A DNA stretch of 64,000 bases from contig JAFSKL010000022.1 in the NCBI GenBank assembly GCA_017448985.1, positions 39,621 to 103,620 on the forward strand. The letters are read 5' to 3'. The notes beneath the pieces were generated by a model, which saw only the letters and a program-made list of their open reading frames with translations, did no database searches and was not told where the DNA came from. Shown in pieces: positions 53,204-61,372 of the stretch (within the stretch, counting starts at the first letter, position 1; every line of letters begins with the position of its first letter). This DNA is from Paludibacteraceae bacterium. GTDB lineage: Bacteria; Bacteroidota; Bacteroidia; Bacteroidales; Paludibacteraceae. Made by a program: the position numbers and the translations under genes.

Positions 53204-53887
53204 ATGCTAAATATTCCGACCATAGGGCAGTTGAAACAGTTGGTGGCACATTTGCAGGGTGTGATTTTTCCGGAGTATTTTCCGGCAGTAGAAGCACCTG
53301 CGGACTTATGCCTGCCGGAGGCGTTCTGGGCAGAGATACCCTCCATCGTGAGGCTGGTGAACACGGATGTCGATGCGGTATTGCATAATGATCCGGCAGT
53401 AACCGACCGCGGCGAAGTGATCCTCTCCTACCCGCTGACATACGAGATGGTACATTTTCGTCCTGCGCACGTGTTGTACCAATTGGGTGTTCCGCGTATT
53501 CCGCGTATGCTGACCGAGTTGGCGCATGCCCGTACGGGTATCGACATCCATCCTGCGGCAACCATCGGTGACTATTTCTGCATCGACCACGGGACAGGTG
53601 TGGTGATCGGCGAAACGGCTATCATCGGCAGTCATGTGGTGCTGTACCAGGGTGTAACCTTGGGTGCGAGGAACTTCGAGTACGATGCACAAGGACGGCC
53701 TATGGATAAACCTCGTCACCCGATTTTGGAAGACCGTGTGACCGTCTATTCGAACACATCCATCCTGGGTCGCGTGACCATAGGTCACGACACAGTGATA
53801 GGCGGTAACGTCTGGCTCACGCAAGATGTGCCGGCGAACTCCGTGGTACTGCAAACAACTCCTGAAATACGAATCAAAAATAAATAA
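53204..53887 (+). CDS. cysE: Serine O-acetyltransferase, compact form
   Basis: Acetylates serine for CysK. The C-terminal left-handed beta-helix is intact: MLTELAHARTGIDIHPAATIG, DHGTGVVIGETAIIG, LYQGVTLGARNF, RHPILEDRVTVYSNTSILG, IGGNVWLTQDVP. The N-terminal helical region is short (227 residues in all against about 300 in Bacteroides homologues), going directly from VIFPEYF to IPSIVRLVNTDVDAV. The catalytic His in IDHGTGVVIG is present. Other start codons further up would run into the array. Confidence 0.93.
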   Translation: MLNIPTIGQLKQLVAHLQGVIFPEYFPAVEAPADLCLPEAFWAEIPSIVRLVNTDVDAVLHNDPAVTDRGEVILSYPLTYEMVHFRPAHVLYQLGVPRIPRMLTELAHARTGIDIHPAATIGDYFCIDHGTGVVIGETAIIGSHVVLYQGVTLGARNFEYDAQGRPMDKPRHPILEDRVTVYSNTSILGRVTIGHDTVIGGNVWLTQDVPANSVVLQTTPEIRIKNK

Positions 53888-53888
53888 C

Positions 53889-55238
53889 ATGCGATATTTT
53901 TTAGCCATCATAGGCGGCGGCCCGGCAGGATATACAGCTGCAGAGAAAGCCTCGAAAGCCGGTAAGGATGTGGTGCTGTTTGAGCAGAACGCGGTAGGCG
54001 GGACTTGCCTCAATGTGGGATGTATCCCGACCAAATCCCTACTCTACGGCGCCAAGCAGTATTACAACGCCACGCACGCACAGAAATACGGCGTGACGGC
54101 GAGCGAGGTGAGTTTTGATTTTACGGCGATGCAGAAGCGCAAGACCATCGTTGTGCGCAAATTGGTAGCGGGCATCAAGCAACGCCTCAACAACGAACAC
54201 TGCACATTGGTCAGCGGTTTGGCCAAGGTGGTCAGTTATCAGCCGTCAGCCGTCAACATTGAGTGTAACGGCGAGACCTACGAAGCGGAGAACCTGATGA
54301 TCTGCACCGGCTCGACGAACTTCGTACCACCTATTCCGGGCATCAAAGACAACGAACATGTATGGGACAGTACCGATGCGTTGGCTGCCACGGAACTGCC
54401 CAAGTCGATCATCATCGTCGGCGGCGGTGTGATAGGTATGGAGTTTGCGACGCTGTACCACGAACTCGGTGTGCCGGTGACGGTGATCGAAGCGTTGCCG
54501 ACGATTCTGCCGAACCTCGATGCGGAAGTGGTGGCGGTGCTGGCGGACAAATACAAGAAAGCCGGTATCAATATTTTGACCTCGACTAAAGTCGAAACGG
54601 TTACGGGTAACGGGTTACAGGTTACGGGAGAAGCCGGAGTACAGACTTTCGAAGCAGAGCGGATTCTTGTTTCGGTAGGCCGACGCGCGAACTTGAACGG
54701 ATTGGAGGCGCTGAACGAACTCGAACTGAATCGAGGAGCCATCGTCATAGACGATTTCTGCAAGACCAATCTGCCGAATGTCTATGCCTGCGGAGATGTG
54801 ACGGGCAAGATCATGTTGGCGCATGTGGCCAGCCGCCAGGCCGAAGTAGCGGTTGGGCGTCTGCTGAAACAGATACCGCTGCAACGCATCGCCTACAACG
54901 CGATTCCGTCGGTCGTTTATACGAATCCGGAGATAGCGTCAGTGGGCATCACGGAGAAGCAAGCGGACGAAATGGGTATTGCCGCAGAGGTGCGTCGTCT
55001 GCCCATGACATTCTCCGGCCGTTTCATGGCAGAGAACGAAGGCGAGACAGGACTCTGCAAGATGGTGATTGACACCAAGAAACAGTCGGTGCTCGGCGTC
55101 CATATGATCGGAAACCCGTGTTCGGAATTCATTGCCGCAGCCTCATTCGCAGTACGAATGGGTTACACCACGTCCGAGTTCGAGCAGGTCGTCTTCCCCC
55201 ACCCCACGGTGAGCGAGATTTTGCACGAAATTTTGTGA
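53889..55238 (+). CDS. lpdA: Dihydrolipoamide dehydrogenase-type flavoprotein
   Basis: Class I pyridine-nucleotide disulfide oxidoreductase of 449 residues. FAD-binding IIGGGPAGYTAAEKASKAG is at the N-terminus, the redox pair in GGTCLNVGCIPTK (near residue 36-41), the NAD-binding GGGVIGMEFATLYHELG near 178, and the second FAD motif VYACGDVTG near 300. The C-terminal catalytic HPT-x-SE is VFPHPTVSEIL. Two low-complexity arrays lie in it (54231-54257 read YQPSAVN; 54599-54629 read VTGNGLQVTGE). No 2-oxo acid dehydrogenase genes are nearby, so the partner complex is unknown. ATG 53889 is preferred to the frame opening at 53826, which lies inside cysE. Confidence 0.94.
   Translation: MRYFLAIIGGGPAGYTAAEKASKAGKDVVLFEQNAVGGTCLNVGCIPTKSLLYGAKQYYNATHAQKYGVTASEVSFDFTAMQKRKTIVVRKLVAGIKQRLNNEHCTLVSGLAKVVSYQPSAVNIECNGETYEAENLMICTGSTNFVPPIPGIKDNEHVWDSTDALAATELPKSIIIVGGGVIGMEFATLYHELGVPVTVIEALPTILPNLDAEVVAVLADKYKKAGINILTSTKVETVTGNGLQVTGEAGVQTFEAERILVSVGRRANLNGLEALNELELNRGAIVIDDFCKTNLPNVYACGDVTGKIMLAHVASRQAEVAVGRLLKQIPLQRIAYNAIPSVVYTNPEIASVGITEKQADEMGIAAEVRRLPMTFSGRFMAENEGETGLCKMVIDTKKQSVLGVHMIGNPCSEFIAAASFAVRMGYTTSEFEQVVFPHPTVSEILHEIL
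54231..54257 (+). repeat. In-frame array inside lpdA (copy 1)
   Basis: Words gtcagttatcagcc, gtcagcc and gtcaac are read as SYQPSAVN in an FAD-domain loop. Confidence 0.55.
54599..54629 (+). repeat. In-frame array inside lpdA (copy 2)
   Basis: Words ggttacg, ggtaacg, ggttaca and ggttacg, read as VTGNGLQVTG; the word family is that of 52088-52117. Confidence 0.7.
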
Positions 55239-55293
55239 TGTCGTTGGTCGTTAGTCGTTAGTCGTTAGAAAATAATAAAATACAATCTATACC
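55239..55293. repeat. Degenerate array between lpdA and the first endonuclease gene
   Basis: Words tcgttgg, tcgttag, tcgttag and tcgttag (55241-55270), directly after the lpdA stop, then an A-rich leader. Confidence 0.7.
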
Positions 55294-57093
55294 ATGAAAA
55301 AAAGTTTAACATCTTTGCTGGTGCTCGTGTTGGTAGCACCGATGATGTGGGCAGCCGCTATCACGGATCCTGCTGACATTCCTGCTTATTATGCCGGTGC
55401 AGACGGTAAGTCCGGCAAGTCGCTCTACAATGCGTTGAACGGCATCACGAATGTGGGGTTCAAGTCCTTGGGCTATGACGGAGCCCTCACGGCTTATCAG
55501 TCGTCTGATGTCTATCCTACCGACCCGAATCACCCCGATTATGATGCCTCCAAAGCCGGCAAGCTGTGGGATATGTACGGTGCTTGTTCGTTCACGGCCG
55601 GTGACGAGTGCGGCAGTTACAAGAAAGAGTGCGACTGCTACAACCGCGAGCACTCCATTCCCAAGAGCTGGTGGGGCGGCGGCAAGAACAACATGTATTC
55701 CGACATTTTCCACCTGGTGCCTACCGACGGCTATGTGAACAATCGTCGCAGCGCTTATGCTTTCGGCGAAGTGAGTAGTGTGACCTACACCTACAACGGT
55801 TGCAAGTTGGGTAGCAGCAAGTCTGTTTCTACCGACAAAGAGACGCTGGCGGGCACATCGGCATCGTGTAGTGCTACCGTCTTCGAGCCCAAGGATGAGT
55901 ACAAAGGCGATTTTGCCCGCGGGTACTTAGGCATGATCGCCAAATACAGCAATTCGTCCTATTCGATCACCAGCGGCAGCGGTGCGCTTATCTTCGAATC
56001 GTTCACTTCCAACCGTTTCGGTTTGACCAAATACGGCATCGTGCTCCTGATGAAATGGCACCGTGAGGACCCCGTTTCGCGTAAGGAGATCGACCGCAAC
56101 AACGGCATTCAGAAGACGCAAGGTAACCGCAATCCGTTCATCGACTATCCGTACCTGGCGGAGTATATATGGGGCGAGAAAGCCGGAGAGTCGGTCGATT
56201 TGAGCCAACTGATGCCTTCTACCGATCCGGATTTCATACCGGGTGTGAGCAACGGCTGGCGTGAAGGTGGTGTTACTCCGCCGCCTGCAGCCAAGAGATA
56301 CGGTGTGTCATGGTCCGTCAACGGTACAATCGTTGCGGTGGATTCGATTGTAGAGAACAAGAAACCCGCCTCGTTACCTGCTACGCCTATCTCCTGTTCC
56401 GCTGAGTCTAACCTGTTCGTAGGTTGGACCGATGCGCCTATCAATGGTATAGCCGCCAAAGCACCGACGCCTCTGTATGTGGCGTTAGCCGACTTCCCGT
56501 CTATCACGGCTGATATCACCTTCTATGCCGTCTTTGCACAAGAGACCATTGAGCAAGGTTCGGCACCGGCTGTCTATACCTACGACGCGAACGACAGCGA
56601 AGGCTGGACCAACACCGCATCGAAGACCAACAGCTACTGGCTGCTCGATGAAGGCAAGCAACTTATCTCGCCGGAAGTTGATCTCGCCGGTTTGAGTTCG
56701 GTTAAGGCTAACTTACGCACATACGGCGGCAGCCAATATGACCAGTTCGCCATCATCGCCGATTCGAAGACCATCGGCACCATCGAAGTGACCGGCGGCA
56801 GTACGCTGAAGGACTACGAATGGAAGAACACCAAATCGCTGTCCGGCAAGTCGGCGCTGACGTTCATCTGTGGGAACGGAGCCACGAACAAGGGTATCGG
56901 CTTCACGTCTGTCACGGTGAACGCTACCGGCGCAGGAGCCACCTACAGCCGTTTCATCACGACCTGTCAGGATACCGACGAAGTGGAACCGGTAGGCGCT
57001 GAATACCAAGCGCGCAAGATCATCGTCGGCGGACAGATCTATATCCAACTCGGCGAACGACTGTACACCATCACCGGACAACGCGTAAAATAA
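55294..57093 (+). CDS. Secreted endonuclease I family nuclease, copy 1
   Basis: A 599-residue secreted nuclease; signal MKKSLTSLLVLVLVAPMMWA. The endonuclease I (EndA/Bsn) domain spans about residues 25-310, with the active-site block NREHSIPKSWWGGGKNNMYS, DIFHLVPTDGYVNNRRSAYA, and a final NRNPFIDYPYLAEYIWG. Next comes an Ig/InlB-repeat-like domain (YGVSWSVNGTIVAVDSI to FYAVFAQE) and a jelly-roll-like domain (SYWLLDEGKQLISPEVDLAG). The protein ends in the tag KIIVGGQIYIQLGERLYTIT plus GQRVK. Copy 2 follows by 7 bases and shares a 37-base identical block. Confidence 0.92.
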   Translation: MKKSLTSLLVLVLVAPMMWAAAITDPADIPAYYAGADGKSGKSLYNALNGITNVGFKSLGYDGALTAYQSSDVYPTDPNHPDYDASKAGKLWDMYGACSFTAGDECGSYKKECDCYNREHSIPKSWWGGGKNNMYSDIFHLVPTDGYVNNRRSAYAFGEVSSVTYTYNGCKLGSSKSVSTDKETLAGTSASCSATVFEPKDEYKGDFARGYLGMIAKYSNSSYSITSGSGALIFESFTSNRFGLTKYGIVLLMKWHREDPVSRKEIDRNNGIQKTQGNRNPFIDYPYLAEYIWGEKAGESVDLSQLMPSTDPDFIPGVSNGWREGGVTPPPAAKRYGVSWSVNGTIVAVDSIVENKKPASLPATPISCSAESNLFVGWTDAPINGIAAKAPTPLYVALADFPSITADITFYAVFAQETIEQGSAPAVYTYDANDSEGWTNTASKTNSYWLLDEGKQLISPEVDLAGLSSVKANLRTYGGSQYDQFAIIADSKTIGTIEVTGGSTLKDYEWKNTKSLSGKSALTFICGNGATNKGIGFTSVTVNATGAGATYSRFITTCQDTDEVEPVGAEYQARKIIVGGQIYIQLGERLYTITGQRVK

Positions 57094-57100
57094 ATCTCCA

Positions 57101-58867
57101 ATGGCACACATCAAACATTATACATCCTACATCCTGTTTGCGCTGCTTATCGTAGCGCAGACAGGCTTGTGCGAGGAGCTGCCAGAAGGTTTCTACAACG
57201 AGGCTGACGGCAAACAAGACGGAGCGCTCAAAGACCAGCTCAAGACCCTCATTCGGGACCATAAAGCGATCCCGTACGGAACGGGAGCCACCTCGACATG
57301 GGGCGTGTTCTACTATTCCGACCGCGATGAGGAAGGCTACTGCATGGATATGTACTGCGACGATTGGTACAAGTTCACCACTCCTGGTGCAGCGGTCACG
57401 GGGTGTAACATCGAGCATAGTTTTGCCAAGAGCTGGTGGGGAGGTTCGAACAACGATGCCTACAAAGATTGTTACCATCTCAACCCCTCCAATTCACAGG
57501 CCAACAGTGCCCGAAGCAACTACCCGCTTGGTGTGCCGGAGAAGGACATCAAAACAGCCGGTTCGTTGCGTGTAGGGAAGAAACATCACCCGACCTTGGA
57601 TGTCGATTTCTCGGTGTTTGAGCCCAAGGATGAGTACAAAGGCGATTTTGCCCGCGCGTACTTCTATATGGCTACCTGTTACGGCCATTGGTCGAACGGA
57701 GAGATCGATCCTGTGCTGTCGTCCTATAACGGATGGCGGCTCGACAACAAAGATGTGGGGTCCAAGTTTGCCATGCAGAATGACAACTACCTCGAATTTC
57801 AGCCTTGGGAACAGGAAGTGCTCATTCAATGGCATCGTCAGGATCCCGTGTCGATCAAGGAGATTCGCCGTATGGATGCCGTTTCGGATTTCCAGCACAA
57901 CCGCAATCCGTTCATCGACTATCCTTATCTGGCGGAGTATATTTGGGGAGAACATATGGGCGAGCCGGTCGATATGTCGCTGTTAGTGGCTTCTTCGGAC
58001 GAGGCCTTTATTCCGGGCGTGAGCAACGGCTGGCGTGAAGGCGGGGCACCGACTGTCAAACCCAAATACGGTGTGTCATGGTCGGTAAACGATGAGATCA
58101 TTCAAGTCGATTCGATCACGCAGAACAAGAAGATCCCTGCTCTGCCGGAGACACCGCTGTCGTGCTCCGTGACCAGCGATTGTTTCATGGGCTGGACCAC
58201 TGCGCCAATCCAAGGCACGACAGACGAAGCGCCCGACAAACTGTATCTGTCCGCAACCGATATCCCGTCCGTTACGGCAGACATCACCTATTATGCCGTG
58301 TTTGCACAAAAGACGGTGATTGATGGCGGAGACCCCGCCACCTATGTCTTTGACGAAGACCATCAGGCCGGCTGGACGACAGATGCGGAGAACAAGAGCG
58401 GGTATTGGCTGCTTGATGAAGGTAAGACGCTCGTCTCGCCCGAAGTGAACCTGTCCGGTTTATCCGCTATCTCCGTGCGGATTCGTACTTACGGAGGTAA
58501 GGAATACAACCAATTGGACGTTCATGCCGGCGACCAGCTCATCACCTCTTTCGTCACGACTACCGGTTCGACGCTGACCGACTATACATGGACCAATACC
58601 GGCACGCTGAGCGGCAAAGCATCGCTGACATTCTCTTGCCCCGTTGGAGGTTCAAAGAAAGGTATCGGCATCTCAAATGCTACCATCGAAGCGACGGGTA
58701 TCCGTGTTCTGTACACCGACTACCTCACATCGTGTAACCAGTCCGGTATCGATGAGGTCAATAGCCAAGAGTCAAGAGCCAAGAGCCATAAGTTCATCCG
58801 AGACGGCCGCCTGCTCATCCGCATAGGTGAACAGGTCTATACCATCACCGGACAACGAGTACGATAA
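57101..58867 (+). CDS. Secreted endonuclease I family nuclease, copy 2
   Basis: A 588-residue paralogue of the preceding nuclease with the same domain order. Signal near residues 8-25 (YTSYILFALLIVAQTGLCEE). Active-site region NIEHSFAKSWWGGSNNDAYK, then DCYHLNPSNSQANSARSNYP, and NRNPFIDYPYLAEYIWG. The accessory domains (YGVSWSVNDEIIQVDSITQN; GYWLLDEGKTLVSPEVNLSG) match copy 1. It ends with the tag KFIRDGRLLIRIGEQVYTIT plus GQRVR, just after an in-frame array (58759-58792). It is the last gene of its run and ends 15 bases before the convergent gene. Confidence 0.92.
   Translation: MAHIKHYTSYILFALLIVAQTGLCEELPEGFYNEADGKQDGALKDQLKTLIRDHKAIPYGTGATSTWGVFYYSDRDEEGYCMDMYCDDWYKFTTPGAAVTGCNIEHSFAKSWWGGSNNDAYKDCYHLNPSNSQANSARSNYPLGVPEKDIKTAGSLRVGKKHHPTLDVDFSVFEPKDEYKGDFARAYFYMATCYGHWSNGEIDPVLSSYNGWRLDNKDVGSKFAMQNDNYLEFQPWEQEVLIQWHRQDPVSIKEIRRMDAVSDFQHNRNPFIDYPYLAEYIWGEHMGEPVDMSLLVASSDEAFIPGVSNGWREGGAPTVKPKYGVSWSVNDEIIQVDSITQNKKIPALPETPLSCSVTSDCFMGWTTAPIQGTTDEAPDKLYLSATDIPSVTADITYYAVFAQKTVIDGGDPATYVFDEDHQAGWTTDAENKSGYWLLDEGKTLVSPEVNLSGLSAISVRIRTYGGKEYNQLDVHAGDQLITSFVTTTGSTLTDYTWTNTGTLSGKASLTFSCPVGGSKKGIGISNATIEATGIRVLYTDYLTSCNQSGIDEVNSQESRAKSHKFIRDGRLLIRIGEQVYTITGQRVR
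58759..58792 (+). repeat. In-frame array inside endonuclease copy 2
   Basis: Words caatagc, caagagt, caagagc, caagagc and cataag are read as NSQESRAKSHK between the last domain and the C-terminal tag. Confidence 0.75.
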
Positions 58868-58882
58868 AGCAAAAGTAAGGCA

Positions 58883-59425
58883 TCAACGGGACTTGCGTCC
58901 GAAGTTATAACCAACTCGGACTGCAGGTTCCAGCACGGCTGTCTCATGAGCGAGCGAGATATGATAGGTCAGTTCGCCCATGATGTACCATCGGTCGGTG
59001 ATGAAGCGGCCAAAACGCACTTCCATCGGCAGGACCATATCCAGATCGTATAACCCGAAGCCCATACACGGCGCTACGCCAAGCAAAAACGGACGTTGGG
59101 TACGGTCACCGATAGACATCATCAGACCCGCGGCAAGACGGAAAGTGACGTGTGTATGGTCCTCGGTACTATACTGCTTGAACTCACTCCAATACCCGAA
59201 ACCGCCGGTGAGGTAGAAACCTAACGCAAAACGGTCATTGACAGGATACGCACAGTCATAACCAATGTTAAGGGCATCACCCATACCGGGCAAGTCACGC
59301 ATTTCAATCGGCAGACCTAATCCCCAACTGAGCCCTTTGAGGACATTATAATCGCGATCAGCCTTCTGCGCAAAAGTCATTGCGCTGACCAGTAAAGTAA
59401 CGGCTATAATAATGGATTTTCTCAT
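58883..59425 (-). CDS. Small outer-membrane beta-barrel protein
   Basis: A 180-residue protein with signal peptide MRKSIIIAVTLLVSAMTFAQ. The mature part shows alternating strands (FALGFYLTGGFGYWSEF; VTFRLAAGLMMSIGD; WYIMGELTYHISLAH) and ends VRVGYNFGRKSR, in line with an eight-strand barrel. I do not recognise a named family. It follows the GH53-like gene on the same strand, 30 bases away, so the two are probably cotranscribed. Confidence 0.7.
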   Translation of the reverse strand: MRKSIIIAVTLLVSAMTFAQKADRDYNVLKGLSWGLGLPIEMRDLPGMGDALNIGYDCAYPVNDRFALGFYLTGGFGYWSEFKQYSTEDHTHVTFRLAAGLMMSIGDRTQRPFLLGVAPCMGFGLYDLDMVLPMEVRFGRFITDRWYIMGELTYHISLAHETAVLEPAVRVGYNFGRKSR

Positions 59426-59455
59426 AATTCTCTCCTTTCAATTTTCAATTTTCAA
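59426..59455. repeat. Degenerate array between the GH53-like and barrel genes
   Basis: Words tttcaattttcaattttcaatt at 59438-59459 run into the stop codon of the GH53-like gene. Confidence 0.65.
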
Positions 59456-61201
59456 TTACTTCACTATCTCTTTATGGTTGATTAATATATTCTTAGCAGT
59501 ACCCACTTTGTTCTCAAACTCGAACATCGACATGGGATACCACTCGCCTTCATAGTCCGGCGCCCAATAACGGATACCGACGAGCCCGTGAGCCTTGCCC
59601 CATGCAATGACATCGGCATAGATTTCTTGCTGGCCTTTCTGCGACTTCTCATACGGTCCCATCTTTTTGTTCCAGCCCGCAAACGGTCCTACCATGTCTT
59701 GCGACGGATACGAGAACTCACCGATGAACACAGGCATATTGCATTTCTTGTTGATACGCGTCACGGTCTTGGTGTACAGTTTCCATTTATTGAAACTCAT
59801 CGCCGGCGCGGAGGGATAATAACTGATACCGGCTGTTTGCATATCGTAACCATGCTCGGTCATATACGTAAAGAACGAAGCGCAAGCACGAGGCGTAGAA
59901 ACGACCGTAGCGATATGCGTGGAGAACTTAACCTTGGATGCGTCTAAACCGGCTTTTGCGTACGATTTGCGGATACCACGTTGCACTGCCGCCAACGTCT
60001 GTGCCTCATATTTCCACACATGGTTCTTGAGCCAAGCCAAACCGAAGAGCGAAGACATATAGCGCTTCATAGGTCCTGCTTTCGCCAGTTTCTTGTCAAA
60101 TGAGTTAGGCGTTCCGATACCGATACCGGCAAAACCGAAGTTGGCCTCGTTGCCCAAGTTCCAGTTGTTGACCGTAGCGCCGGTAGCTAAGATTGAATCA
60201 CCTACGAACTCACCGTATTTCTCTATCACATAGCATATATCTTCGAGGCTGAGTGTCTCCCAAATCTTCGGGTCTCCGTCCTGCATGATGGCTGCAAACT
60301 TAGCGTCCGCGTAGAGTTCGGGATAGTCCGACTTGTAGAACCGCGGAGCCTGGGTGCCGTCCATATCCATATAGATATACGCGCACATCACTTCGGGATT
60401 AATGGGTATATTCAGCGCAGCAGCTATCTTGCAGGTCTGTATCACTTGATCAAACGTGTGGGCGTTGGCGTTCTCGTCCGGCTTGCCGTCGGTTGTATTG
60501 TCTATCGTGCCGTCAGGATTATAGGTTTTATGCCGCTTGGTAGCCAAACGCACATACATTTCCGTGGCGCCCTGGTTGATAAAGATCTGCTGCAGCTCCA
60601 TAGGAGTCGTCGCCGTCTGGTCACCCACTTTGAAGGTGTATCCTGCTTCAAACTGATTCAACGTAAACGGACTCAACGACAGTGCCACGCGAAAAGGCTC
60701 GTCGGTCGAGGCCACATACTTCGCACTCTGAACGGATGAGTAGCCGATAAAATCTTCCTCTTTGTCTTCATCTACTAATTGGGCAAAGAGCTCCGGCTCA
60801 ATGGTCTCTACCAAACCGACATACTCGATCTTGTTGGTAGCACCGCCTTCACGACACATCATGACGATGGAGGACGCTTTGTCGCCTTGGCGCGCACCTA
60901 ACACGTAGTTACCGCCGGCTTTCAGCGTGATACGAAACTGATGAATACCGCTCTCAAACGAGCCGCAGTACATAGTGGTCATGTGACCATACACATTTGC
61001 CACAGCCAACGTCACCTTCGACGGCTCCATCACCGCCAGATACACGTCCGTAGAACCGCTGAACGAATTGGGTAGGTTCTGCGACAGCATAAAACCTTTG
61101 CTCTCCACCAACTTGTCCATGTCAAAGACATGCTTCAAACTCTGTGCACTCATGGTAAGGCACAGCATCGTCAGCAATAAAAAAGTTAGAATTTTTTTCA
61201 T
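59456..61201 (-). CDS. GH53-like secreted glycosidase
   Basis: A 581-residue secreted protein (signal MKKILTFLLLTMLCLTMSAQ). An N-terminal beta domain (about 30-190) precedes a TIM-barrel with pattern resembling GH53 endo-beta-1,4-galactanases: strand 4 NWNLGNEANFGFAG (acid/base Glu), AGISYYPSAPAMSFNKW, and strand 7 MPVFIGEFSYPSQD (nucleophile Glu). The family call is tentative because the spacing and the long N-terminal domain are unusual. Substrate may be galactan. A divergent AraC regulator gene shares its upstream region, which suggests specific control. Confidence 0.6.
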   Translation of the reverse strand: MKKILTFLLLTMLCLTMSAQSLKHVFDMDKLVESKGFMLSQNLPNSFSGSTDVYLAVMEPSKVTLAVANVYGHMTTMYCGSFESGIHQFRITLKAGGNYVLGARQGDKASSIVMMCREGGATNKIEYVGLVETIEPELFAQLVDEDKEEDFIGYSSVQSAKYVASTDEPFRVALSLSPFTLNQFEAGYTFKVGDQTATTPMELQQIFINQGATEMYVRLATKRHKTYNPDGTIDNTTDGKPDENANAHTFDQVIQTCKIAAALNIPINPEVMCAYIYMDMDGTQAPRFYKSDYPELYADAKFAAIMQDGDPKIWETLSLEDICYVIEKYGEFVGDSILATGATVNNWNLGNEANFGFAGIGIGTPNSFDKKLAKAGPMKRYMSSLFGLAWLKNHVWKYEAQTLAAVQRGIRKSYAKAGLDASKVKFSTHIATVVSTPRACASFFTYMTEHGYDMQTAGISYYPSAPAMSFNKWKLYTKTVTRINKKCNMPVFIGEFSYPSQDMVGPFAGWNKKMGPYEKSQKGQQEIYADVIAWGKAHGLVGIRYWAPDYEGEWYPMSMFEFENKVGTAKNILINHKEIVK

Positions 61202-61238
61202 AAAATCAAATTGTTTGTGTGTTTATCATTTGACGCTG

Positions 61239-61269
61239 CAAAGGTACTGCTTTTTACGCACATACGCAA
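61239..61269 (-). promoter_or_regulatory. Promoter of the GH53-like gene
   Basis: -33 TTG at 61267-61269 and -7 TACCTTTG at 61239-61246 on the minus strand; spacer 20 bp; extended -33 TTGCGTATGTG. Confidence 0.75.
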
Positions 61270-61312
61270 TAGGCTCATTTCACTAAAATTGTTCTCTTTT
61301 TCACATTTTGAC

Positions 61313-61343
61313 TTGCACATGTCAAAAAATTGTTGTACCTTTG
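61313..61343 (+). promoter_or_regulatory. Promoter of the AraC gene
   Basis: -33 TTG at 61313-61315 and -7 TACCTTTG at 61336-61343; spacer 20 bp. TTTTGAC (61306-61312) and GTCAAAA (61321-61327) form a perfect inverted repeat around the -33 box, a possible operator. Confidence 0.75.
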
Positions 61344-61372
61344 CAGGCGGAATTATAATCGGATATGGTTTT

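Noticed and set aside
61211-61372. N-terminal extension of the AraC regulator
   Set aside because: It would cross both promoters, including the regulator's own -7 box, and has no family similarity.
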